Shown: positions 1-5,865 of the stretch, piece after piece | How the letters are laid out: each line of letters begins with the position of its first letter | Numbering within the stretch: the stretch's first letter is position 1 | NCBI GenBank assembly: GCA_022565195.1 | Contig: JADFJZ010000091.1 | Coordinates: 1 to 6,298 of the forward strand | Length of the DNA: 6,298 nucleotides | Origin: Planctomycetota bacterium | GTDB lineage: Bacteria > Planctomycetota > Phycisphaerae > UBA1845 > CAIVHJ01 | Reading direction: 5' to 3' | Translations under genes and position numbers: made by a program | The notes under the pieces: model-generated | What the model was told of the DNA's origin: nothing | Database searches by the model: none | The model's input: only the letters and a program-made list of their open reading frames with translations

Positions 1-1
1 T

Positions 2-1162
2 GATCTCAGCGGCAACGATGGGCCGGACTTCCAGGGCAACGAGGAGAACAGCTACCACATCGTGACGGGTGGGGGCTCGGATGAGACTGCCCTCCTCGAT
101 GGTTTCTTGATCACCGCAGGTAACGCCGATGCGCCTTTCCCACACAATCGAGGTGCCGGTGTGAACAACGTGCTCAGCAGCCCGTCGATAATAAATTGTA
201 TTCTGTACCGAAACTCGGCGCAATTCGGCGGCGGAATGCTCAACGGATCGCTCAGCAGCCCCATCGTAACTCGGTGCCTGTTTCTTGAGAATGTCGCGTC
301 AGAACGGGGTGGCGGTGTGAGCAACCACTTCTCAGGCAATCCCCTGCTGATCGAATGTACGATGCGCGGCAATAGAGCGCAACGCGGTGGTGCCCTTTCA
401 AACTTCTTCCAGACCAACGCGGTAATGATCAATTGTGTCTTTGTTGGCAACTCTGCTGAGGCGAATGGCGGGGCCGTTCACAGCAGCCAGACGGACCCCA
501 CGTTTATCAACTGCATGTTTAGCGACAACCACGCCAAAGGGAATGGCGGTGCGGTGTACAGCCTTGCGGGTAGCAACACGAGCATGATCAATTGCACGTT
601 TAAGGGCAATGGCGCGCTCGCTGGCGGCGCGATCTATACGACCGACGAATTTAGTGGGAATCTCCACAGCACAGCTGAAGTGAGTAACTGTATCGCCCAT
701 GGTAATGTTCCTGACCAAATTGCTTCCGTGTCAGGTGCGACAACGACGGTGGATTTCAGCAACGTGGAAGGTGGATTCATCGGTGACGGCAACATCGACG
801 CCGATCCCCTCTTCGTTGACCCAGAAGGCGATGAAGCGAATCTGCGTCTTCTCGCTGGCTCGCCGTGCATCGATGCGGCTGACAACACCGCCGTGCCTGA
901 AGGGATCGTGGCCGACCTTGATGGCAATCCGCGTTTCGTTGACGATCCAGACACGGACGACACTGGTTTCGGCAAGCCGCCGATCGTGGACATGGGCGCT
1001 TACGAGTTCCAGCTTCAGGATCCCTGCGAGTGTGTCAATGGCAGGGTGACGCTCTGCCACATCCCGCCGGGCAATCTCGCCAACGCCCGCACCATCACTG
1101 TCGGCTGCGCGGCTGGGGACAGGCATTTGGCCCACGGCGACGTTTGCGGCCCGTGTGAATGA
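2..1162 (+). CDS. Secreted right-handed beta-helix repeat protein with choice-of-anchor Q-type C-terminus (5' partial)
   Basis: The reading frame is open from base 2 to a TGA at 1160-1162 (386 residues seen). The first codons read DLSGNDGPDF...NSYHIV and continue into family-typical sequence, so the true start lies upstream and the GTG at 62 is only an internal valine. About six rungs of 20-25 residues follow (roughly 180-690), each with an NC-x-F/M-x-x-N-x-A...GGA/GGG pattern, as in parallel beta-helix proteins and chlamydial Pmp-type repeats. Then 797-1012 matches the choice-of-anchor Q style: DPLFVDPEGD, LAGSPCIDAADN, DLDGNPR and a final VDMGAYEF. The last 45 residues (1025-1159) form a six-cysteine tail containing TLCHIPPGN and HLAHGD. 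The protein is probably exported and surface-attached or extracellular. Ligand or enzymatic activity is unknown: no polysaccharide-lyase catalytic residues can be assigned. The family call is solid; the role is inference. Confidence 0.85.
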   Translation, partial: DLSGNDGPDFQGNEENSYHIVTGGGSDETALLDGFLITAGNADAPFPHNRGAGVNNVLSSPSIINCILYRNSAQFGGGMLNGSLSSPIVTRCLFLENVASERGGGVSNHFSGNPLLIECTMRGNRAQRGGALSNFFQTNAVMINCVFVGNSAEANGGAVHSSQTDPTFINCMFSDNHAKGNGGAVYSLAGSNTSMINCTFKGNGALAGGAIYTTDEFSGNLHSTAEVSNCIAHGNVPDQIASVSGATTTVDFSNVEGGFIGDGNIDADPLFVDPEGDEANLRLLAGSPCIDAADNTAVPEGIVADLDGNPRFVDDPDTDDTGFGKPPIVDMGAYEFQLQDPCECVNGRVTLCHIPPGNLANARTITVGCAAGDRHLAHGDVCGPCE

Positions 1163-1242
1163 CGCGACGGAGCGGATCGAGGTAAAGGAGAACTCCGCCA
1201 AGTCGGCCAACACCTGCAGGAAGGTCGGCTGCTCGTCGAGTC

Positions 1243-1491
1243 GTGAGGCCCACCCGGTTTGACAAACGGAAGTATGGCCAGCGTTGGCAGTGTGAGACGG
1301 TGAACAGCATGATCAAGCGTCTTGTGGGTTCCGCCTTGCGCGCCCGCACCTATTGGCGTCAATGTCGGGAGATCACCCTGCGCGCCATCACCCTCAACGT
1401 CATGATTCTTTGGCATCAGATCGGAGCTTTTCTAAAGAGCACTCCTGACGCCTTTGTTCCTGCGATCGGGATTCTTCAATCCGCAATCTGA
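1243..1491 (+). pseudogene. Remnant of IS4/IS5-type DDE transposase, C-terminal end only
   Basis: From about 1255 the frame reads RFDKRKYGQRWQCETVNSM, then IKRLVGSALRARTYW, CREITLRAIT and NVMIL. This is the conserved C-terminal block of IS4/IS5-superfamily DDE transposases, containing the final catalytic Glu region (Q-x-E-T-V-N-S-M-I-K-R). The upstream part with the two catalytic Asp residues is missing: the frame closes with TAA at 1183-1185, and 1186-1254 shows no transposase similarity in any frame. About 75-80 residues remain of a protein usually several hundred long. The last codons (ILQSAI, TGA at 1489-1491) are encoded by the AATCCGCAAT repeat rather than by transposase sequence, so the native 3' end is probably lost too. 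No terminal inverted repeats were found. It sits between the beta-helix gene and the convergent protease-like operon. It is not functional; the exact IS family needs a database comparison. Confidence 0.75.
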
Positions 1492-1508
1492 AATCCGCAA
1501 TCCGCAAT
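1478..1508. repeat. Three copies of a 10-bp AATCCGCAAT repeat
   Basis: AATCCGCAAT occurs at 1478-1487, 1492-1501 and 1499-1508. The first two copies extend to AATCCGCAATC and are separated by TGA; the last two overlap by three bases. The array carries the stop of the transposase remnant and abuts the stop codon (1509-1511) of the convergent gene. It fills the whole space between those two frames. Its role is unknown. It may be a dispersed intergenic repeat or the scar of the insertion that brought in the transposase piece. Confidence 0.7.
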
Positions 1509-2411
1509 TTACTTGGGCGAGTCGCCCGATTCGGCGTCCTCATCATCCTCGGCGGGCTGCTTCTTGGCGATTTCCCGGGCCTGCTCCATCGCTTTGACGA
1601 TCTTTTTGGCCGGCAGAATGAAACCGCCCATGTTCATCATCGATTCCAGCGACATCGCTCCCTCTTCGCCGGGCTCGGGCGGTTGGGTAACCACGAAACC
1701 GGCCACCTTGCCATCGGCGCCGAACACCGGCCCGCCCCACGGGGTCATGCCCGAACCAACCATCAGAGGCCTGGGGTTCTGCACCACGGCTGCGATGCTC
1801 GACGAAGACACCAGCGGAACACGGTCGAACCGTTCGCCCATGCGACTGATGGTGTAGTATGAATCGCCGACTTCGAGCTGTGCGGAGTCCTGAAAATCGA
1901 CGTATTTGAAGGTTTGGCCTTTCGTGTCGGTAATCTGCACCCAGGCCAAATCCAGATCTGAATCGCGCGCGATCAACTTGGCCTCATATTTCTCCGAATC
2001 GTCGTCGCCGATGATGATCTTGAGGTCTTCCGTGTCCGATTGGGGCGGGGGCATGCTGCCCATCATGCCGCCCATCATCCCGCCGGCCATTCTCATGCCC
2101 ATACTCATCAGTCCCTGCAACCGGGAATTGGCTGCCAACACCAGACCGTCCGGGCTGACCATCACGGCGAGCGATTCCATCTCGCTCTTGCGTTCCTGCC
2201 CCATGAAGCTCTCTTTGGCAATGAACTCCACCGTCACGATGCACAGGGCGTGCTGATCCATCAACTTGCTGATCAGATCCTTCTTTTGCTGCCGGGCGCG
2301 CTCCTGGAACTTCTCGAAATCGTCCGCCCGAGCGGAGCGGCCGCCGGCCAACACCACCGCAATGCCAAGCATCACACAAACTAAGCCGTTGCGTTCCTTC
2401 ATATGAATCAT
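1509..2411 (-). CDS. Exported HtrA-like pseudoprotease (trypsin fold, catalytic His and Ser lost)
   Basis: The protein has 300 residues. The N-terminus is a signal peptide: basic MKER, a hydrophobic stretch to about residue 22, and a likely cleavage after ARA at 29. The body follows HtrA/S1C order. Residues 83-98 (VMVSPDGLVLAANSRL) occupy the position of the 'GSGTIISDQGYIVTNAHV' strand, so the catalytic His is replaced. The Asp motif is kept (DSDLDLAWV, D154). The Ser motif GNSGGP reads TPWGGP (223-228), with Trp225 at the Ser position. The C-terminus (IVKAMEQ...) resembles the domain's final helix and ends in an acidic tail; there is no PDZ domain. A Met-rich insertion lies at residues 101-120. 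The start at 2411 is preferred over the ATG at 2402 because AAGGAG sits 9 nt upstream of it. It lies 20 bp downstream of the active HtrA gene, so it probably partners with or modulates that protease in the periplasm. The fold call is good; the partner role is inference. Confidence 0.75.
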   Translation of the reverse strand: MIHMKERNGLVCVMLGIAVVLAGGRSARADDFEKFQERARQQKKDLISKLMDQHALCIVTVEFIAKESFMGQERKSEMESLAVMVSPDGLVLAANSRLQGLMSMGMRMAGGMMGGMMGSMPPPQSDTEDLKIIIGDDDSEKYEAKLIARDSDLDLAWVQITDTKGQTFKYVDFQDSAQLEVGDSYYTISRMGERFDRVPLVSSSSIAAVVQNPRPLMVGSGMTPWGGPVFGADGKVAGFVVTQPPEPGEEGAMSLESMMNMGGFILPAKKIVKAMEQAREIAKKQPAEDDEDAESGDSPK

Positions 2412-2420
2412 GGTTTTAGT

Positions 2421-2426
2421 CTCCTT
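2421..2426 (-). promoter_or_regulatory. Shine-Dalgarno AAGGAG for the pseudoprotease gene
   Basis: Read on the minus strand, AAGGAG is followed by 9 nt (ACTAAAACC) and then the ATG at 2411. The next in-frame ATG (2402) would be 18 nt away, so this site decides the start. It lies within the 20-bp gap after the upstream htrA-type gene, which supports translation from a shared transcript. Confidence 0.7.
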
Positions 2427-2431
2427 GGTTT

Positions 2432-4564
2432 CTATTCGACTACCAGAGAATCCCAGTCGGTTTCGATGAACAAGAACCGCGTCTCGATGCCGCGGAGCAC
2501 CAGCATTCGCACCTTCTCAGGCTTGCTGTCGGCGATGTCCTTCATGGCCTGCTTGAAGGCCTCGAGGCCGTCGATGGTGTCCTCGCCGATGCGGATAATC
2601 AAGTCGCGAATACGGAGGTGCCCCACGCCCGCCCAGCCGCCTCTCTCGACCTTCGTAACCAACACGCCTTTCGTATCCGGCTTCCACCGCCGGTTGGCAA
2701 TATCGAAGAAGGTAATCTCGCGCACTTCGAGATCGAAGTCGCGATTCTTGATGCGTTTGGCCTCGGCAATGGTTTTCTTGGCCGGCTCGAGTTCCACCGA
2801 TATCTGGAGTTCCCCGCCGTCACGCAACAGGGTCAATTCCGCCTGATCGCCGATGTCTTGTTGCTTGATCTTGCGTTGAAACGAGGCGTAGTCTTCATCG
2901 GAACGGACTTTGAGCTTGGCGCCGTTGAGGTGCGTGATGATGTCGCCGACCTCAAGGTCTGAGTCGAACGCCTTGGTGCGCTCGTAGATCTTCACCACTC
3001 GGAATCCCTTCTTGCCCTCGATGCCGATTTCCTTGGCCATTTCCTTGACCACGGGTTGCACTTCCACCCCCAGCCAGGCTTTGGCGATCTCGGCGGGCCG
3101 GTCGTCATCCTCTTCGTCCTTGGGTTCGAGAATCGTGACATAGCGCCCCGCGTTGCGCTCGAAATCGAAACGCACGAATTCGGGCAGTTTCTCTTGATCG
3201 ATAATCTCGTGGTAGGCCTTCATCAGCGCGGGCAGTTCCACGACAGGCAGGCCATCGACCGCGAGGATCACGTCGCCGCGTTGCAGCGGCGGCTTGGCGG
3301 TCTGGGCCGGCCGCCCGACCTCGACGCCGGTAACCAGCACGCCCTCATGCGAGGGCAGCCGGCGATTGCGGGCCATCCGCGGCGTGAGATCCTGTACCGT
3401 GAAGCCCCATTTCTTCAATTCTTTGCGATCGCCGCGATCCTTCTCATACTTCTCGGTCACGATCAAGACGTCCGCCTTGTCGCCGCCGCGCTCGTAGGTG
3501 AACTTCACCTTGCTGCCCACGGGGCGATCGCTGAGGTCGCGGCGCAGCGCCGGCATTTCCTCGACGTAGCGCACCGTGACCGGCTCGTCGTCGATGGCGC
3601 TGATAAAGTCACCCGGCTTCATACCGGCGCGGTCGGCCGGCGAATCCTCGATCACGGCGTTGACGAACACGCCGTGGTCGTGCCCGGTGGTCTTGATCGG
3701 CTTGAACTTCAGCCCCACGTAACTGCGGATCACTTCGCCGAAGGCGACGAGGTCTCCGACCACGTCCTGCACCACGGAGCTGGGGCTGGCGAGCCCAAGA
3801 TTGCCGGCCCAACCGGTGCCGCGGGTATTCACGCCGACAATTTCTCCTTTGAGATTGACCAGCGGGCCGCCGGAATTGCCGGGCGCGATGGCCGCGTCAT
3901 GCTGAATCCAGCGATAATACATGCCGGTCGGCTGATCCGCACCTAATGAAACCTCATAGTCGGCATCGTCCATGAAGAAATTCGCCAGCACGCGATCGTT
4001 GTTGTTGACGATCCCCAGCGACATCGACCGCGACATGCCCCACGGCGAGCCCATGGCCATCACGTAGTCGCCGATGTCGAGTTCACGCGAGTCGCCGAAC
4101 TTGGCCACCGGCAATTGCTCGTCGGGCTCGAGCTGCGTCAAGTCGAGCTGGATCACGGCGAGGTCCGAGGCCGGATCTTCACCGATCAGCTTGGCATCGA
4201 TCTCGCGCTTGTCGGACAGAATGACTTTGAATCGGGAGCCATCTTGCGCCACGTGGGCGTTGGTCACGATATAGCCTTGGTCAGAGATGATGGTCCCGCT
4301 GCCGCCGGAACGCGACAGCCGTTTGCGTCCCTGCGAATAATATTCCCGCACGGTGATGATGCTGACGAGTGCCGGGAAGACTTTGTCGCGAGCCCGATCG
4401 ATGGCAGCTTTGAGTTCCGCCGTAACCGATTTCGAGCTCGGCTCCTCGGCCGGCACCGTGGCCGCCCCGGATCCACAAACCGTCAGAGCCACTGCCAACC
4501 ACAAAGCAGCAGCACGCGCCGGCGACCGGCGTATGCTGCGGTCGGATGAAACCGTAGAGATCAT
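2432..4564 (-). CDS. HtrA/Deg-family periplasmic serine protease with four PDZ domains
   Basis: A 710-residue secreted serine endoprotease (S1C/DegP-like) for envelope protein quality control. The signal peptide has a basic RSIRRSPAR then a hydrophobic run (about 19-33). The protease domain (about 51-275) keeps the full triad: His104 in TNAHV, Asp134 in DPASDLAV and Ser231 in APGNSGGP. Four PDZ-like segments follow at about 281-373 (starts YVGLKF, with AGMKPGDFI), 384-481 (GFTVQDLTP, LQRGDVILAV), 496-595 (WLGVEVQPV, LEVGDIITHL) and 608-702 (FDLEVREITF, LRIRDLIIRI). DegP and DegQ have two PDZ domains, so the protein is longer than usual. The ATG at 4564 is chosen over an in-frame TTG at 4579 because a GAGAGGAG ribosome site falls between them. 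It is the first gene of a two-gene operon with the catalytically dead relative, stop-to-start gap 20 bp. The protease call is secure; the outer PDZ boundaries are approximate. Confidence 0.93.
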   Translation of the reverse strand: MISTVSSDRSIRRSPARAAALWLAVALTVCGSGAATVPAEEPSSKSVTAELKAAIDRARDKVFPALVSIITVREYYSQGRKRLSRSGGSGTIISDQGYIVTNAHVAQDGSRFKVILSDKREIDAKLIGEDPASDLAVIQLDLTQLEPDEQLPVAKFGDSRELDIGDYVMAMGSPWGMSRSMSLGIVNNNDRVLANFFMDDADYEVSLGADQPTGMYYRWIQHDAAIAPGNSGGPLVNLKGEIVGVNTRGTGWAGNLGLASPSSVVQDVVGDLVAFGEVIRSYVGLKFKPIKTTGHDHGVFVNAVIEDSPADRAGMKPGDFISAIDDEPVTVRYVEEMPALRRDLSDRPVGSKVKFTYERGGDKADVLIVTEKYEKDRGDRKELKKWGFTVQDLTPRMARNRRLPSHEGVLVTGVEVGRPAQTAKPPLQRGDVILAVDGLPVVELPALMKAYHEIIDQEKLPEFVRFDFERNAGRYVTILEPKDEEDDDRPAEIAKAWLGVEVQPVVKEMAKEIGIEGKKGFRVVKIYERTKAFDSDLEVGDIITHLNGAKLKVRSDEDYASFQRKIKQQDIGDQAELTLLRDGGELQISVELEPAKKTIAEAKRIKNRDFDLEVREITFFDIANRRWKPDTKGVLVTKVERGGWAGVGHLRIRDLIIRIGEDTIDGLEAFKQAMKDIADSKPEKVRMLVLRGIETRFLFIETDWDSLVVE

Positions 4565-4569
4565 GATCA

Positions 4570-4577
4570 CTCCTCTC
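4570..4577 (-). promoter_or_regulatory. Shine-Dalgarno GAGAGGAG deciding the HtrA start
   Basis: On the minus strand GAGAGGAG is followed by TGATC and then the ATG at 4564. The AGGAG core is 5 nt from the start, or GAGAGG 7 nt. The alternative TTG start at 4579 overlaps this motif, and the sequence before it shows no comparable purine-rich site. The ATG is therefore the better start. Confidence 0.65.
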
Positions 4578-4733
4578 AATGCAAACCCCGTGTGGGTACG
4601 ATCGGAAGCTGTGCAAACTCGACGCCGTAGTAGTGTACCCGCAACACACGCCCGGGTGCCAGAAGACCAGTACCAAAATCCACGACTACGGGTTTAACTG
4701 CGTGGCGGCATGGCCTCGGCCCTCGGGTCGTCG

Positions 4734-4751
4734 CGCAGGCTAAAGCCTGCG
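4734..4751. repeat. REP-like perfect hairpin (7-bp stem, TAAA loop)
   Basis: CGCAGGC (4734-4740), TAAA (4741-4744) and GCCTGCG (4745-4751) form a perfect 7-bp GC-rich stem with a 4-nt loop. It is followed by GCTC and no T-run, so a simple intrinsic terminator is unlikely. The GCAGGCTAAAGCCTGC core is the kind of short palindrome seen dispersed between genes in large bacterial genomes. Its family and copy number in this genome cannot be seen from one window. Confidence 0.6.
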
Positions 4752-4812
4752 GCTCTTTGGGTTTAGGGAAACTCTGGCGATCCTTTGGAGGTCGTCGGGA
4801 AACGCGCCTGCG

Positions 4813-4845
4813 TGCCGAGCGAGCGGCTAGGCGCTCGATGCCGAG
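4813..4845. repeat. 7-bp direct repeat TGCCGAG flanking a 6-bp stem hairpin
   Basis: TGCCGAG occurs at 4813-4819 and again at 4839-4845, 26 bp apart from start to start. Between them CGAGCG (4820-4825) and CGCTCG (4832-4837) can pair around a 6-nt loop (GCTAGG). The second TGCCGAG ends immediately before the -35 element of the hydrolase promoter candidate. It could be an operator or another REP-like unit. The repeats are short enough that chance is possible. Confidence 0.3.
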
Positions 4846-4874
4846 TTGACGAACCCGCCGGCGAATTCTAGATT
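4846..4874 (+). promoter_or_regulatory. Sigma70-like promoter for the alpha/beta hydrolase gene
   Basis: TTGACG (4846-4851, five of six matches to TTGACA), a 17-bp spacer, then TAGATT (4869-4874, four of six matches to TATAAT). Transcription would start near 4881 and give a leader of about 50 nt before the ATG at 4931. The spacing is optimal and the orientation and distance fit. It is a consensus match only, and housekeeping promoters are poorly characterised in the likely host group. Confidence 0.5.
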
Positions 4875-4917
4875 GAGCACGATCGATCGAGTTCGCATTC
4901 CGACAATTCAGTTTTCT

Positions 4918-4922
4918 GGAGG
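4918..4922 (+). promoter_or_regulatory. Shine-Dalgarno GGAGG for the hydrolase gene
   Basis: GGAGG lies 8 nt before the ATG at 4931, a near-ideal site and spacing. It fixes this ATG as the start, consistent with a signal peptide beginning directly at that methionine. Confidence 0.75.
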
Positions 4923-4930
4923 ATGGGCAA

Positions 4931-5830
4931 ATGCGACACTGCACGTCACGAGCGGCGCTGGGCTTCGTCTTTCTTTGTTCGGCCACGATTCTGCACGCCG
5001 GCGAACCGTACCGCGTCGAATACACCACGTCCGACGGCGTGGTCATCATCGGCGACTATTGGATGCCGAAAGATGCGAACGCGCCGGCCCCGGCGGTGAT
5101 TCTGCTGCACATGTATCGCTCGGACCGCTCAGCCTGGCGGCCGCTGGTTTCCGTGTTGGAAGACGCCGGATTCGCAATCATGGCCATCGACATGCGCGGG
5201 CACGGCGAGAGCATTAAACCCGAAGATCGCAAACTGGAAAAACGCGTCCGCGACCGTGACCCGGTGCTGTTCCGGGCCATGCACCGCGATGTCTTCGGCG
5301 CGTATCGCTGGCTGCAGCAGAGGCCGGAGGTGGATCTCTCCCGTCTGGGCATTGTGGGCGCCAGTGTGGGTTGCAGCGTCGCTCTGGACTATGCCGTACG
5401 CGACAAATCGGTGGACACCATCGTGCTGATGACGCCGGGTGAGAATTACCTCGGTGTGGATTCCATTGAGGACATCAAGCAGTACGGCCAGCGGGCGGTG
5501 CTGATGCTGACTTCGGAAGAGGAGCGTTCCCAAGGCACGCAAGCATTGTCCGAACTCGCCAAGCAGGCGGAGTTGAAGACCTATGCCAAAACCGGCATTC
5601 ACGGCACGCGGATGTTCGGCAAAGTGCCGGGCGTTCGACACTACATCGTCACATATCTCAAGAAAAACATCGGCGGCCCATCGGCCGGCGCCGTCACCGC
5701 CAGCGTCAACAGCGACGTCTATCACGCCGCCGGCAGCCCGGAAATCGAGAGGATCAACGTCGAGAACCGCCGCCTCTACAGCAGCGCCGTCGAAGCTGAG
5801 CGCCGCGGCCTGCGCCCGCCGAAGAACTAG
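4931..5830 (+). CDS. Exported alpha/beta hydrolase (dienelactone hydrolase/esterase-like) with Ada-like C-terminal segment
   Basis: A 299-residue protein. Residues 1-23 are a signal peptide (MRHCTSR, then hydrophobic ALGFVFLCSATIL, likely cleavage after LHA). The alpha/beta hydrolase core spans about 28-245. An early strand VILLHMY (57-62) sits where the HG oxyanion motif usually lies. RGHGES (89-94) is the family's typical turn. The nucleophile elbow is GASVG (143-147), giving Ser145, and His224 in TGIHGTRMF fits the catalytic His. The acid probably lies in TSEEER (194-199), where the usual position carries Glu. Esterase or peptidase-like hydrolysis of a small ester or amide is likely; the substrate is unknown. 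Residues 258-299 (SVNSDVYH...RRGLRPPKN) resemble an Ada-type metal-binding module whose cysteines have been replaced. The gene is monocistronic by appearance: own promoter, GGAGG site, and a hairpin plus T-run 41 bp after the stop. Confidence 0.85.
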   Translation: MRHCTSRAALGFVFLCSATILHAGEPYRVEYTTSDGVVIIGDYWMPKDANAPAPAVILLHMYRSDRSAWRPLVSVLEDAGFAIMAIDMRGHGESIKPEDRKLEKRVRDRDPVLFRAMHRDVFGAYRWLQQRPEVDLSRLGIVGASVGCSVALDYAVRDKSVDTIVLMTPGENYLGVDSIEDIKQYGQRAVLMLTSEEERSQGTQALSELAKQAELKTYAKTGIHGTRMFGKVPGVRHYIVTYLKKNIGGPSAGAVTASVNSDVYHAAGSPEIERINVENRRLYSSAVEAERRGLRPPKN

Positions 5831-5865
5831 CGCTCTGTCTGAAGTCGATTCATGCGTGTGCACGA

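Larger units (their letters stand above)
4565..4930. other. Divergent intergenic region between the htrA-type operon and the hydrolase gene
   Basis: This stretch of about 366 bases separates two genes pointing away from each other and should hold both promoters. No coding sequence is convincing on either strand. On the right it holds a REP-like hairpin (4734-4751), a second hairpin and 7-bp direct repeat (4813-4845), a sigma70-like promoter (4846-4874) and the hydrolase ribosome site. For the leftward operon I found no convincing -35/-10 pair: TACACT on the minus strand near 4633-4638 is the best -10-like string, but it lacks a matching -35. No sigma54 or sigmaE/RpoE-type consensus was recognised, so stress control of the protease cannot be read from the sequence. 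Confidence 0.6.

Noticed and set aside
1150..1240. Minus-strand stretch reading DEQPTFLQVLADLAEFSFTS, which looks protein-like
   Set aside because: It has no start site or recognisable family, and continues into the antisense of the beta-helix gene. It could be a fragment of a lost gene, but this cannot be supported.
3056..3946. Long plus-strand open frame (about 296 codons) opposite the HtrA gene
   Set aside because: It is antisense to a clear protease with intact catalytic and PDZ motifs. The protein is His/Gly/Ala-rich, typical of the complement of a high-GC gene, with no recognisable domain.
4463..4480. Possible lipobox (LTVC) in the HtrA signal sequence
   Set aside because: The residue before Cys is Val rather than Gly, Ala or Ser, so lipoprotein processing is unlikely.
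4565..4579. TTG start at 4579 adding five residues to HtrA
   Set aside because: The GAGAGGAG ribosome site lies at and just after this TTG and points to the ATG at 4564.
4630..4665. Sigma54-like TGGCAC...TTGC on the minus strand upstream of htrA
   Set aside because: The GG and GC dinucleotides are 16 nt apart, whereas sigma54 promoters need about 10 nt.
5129..5863. Minus-strand open frame opposite the alpha/beta hydrolase
   Set aside because: A mirror of a high-GC coding gene that has its own signal peptide, ribosome site and GASVG motif; no domain is visible in the antisense product.
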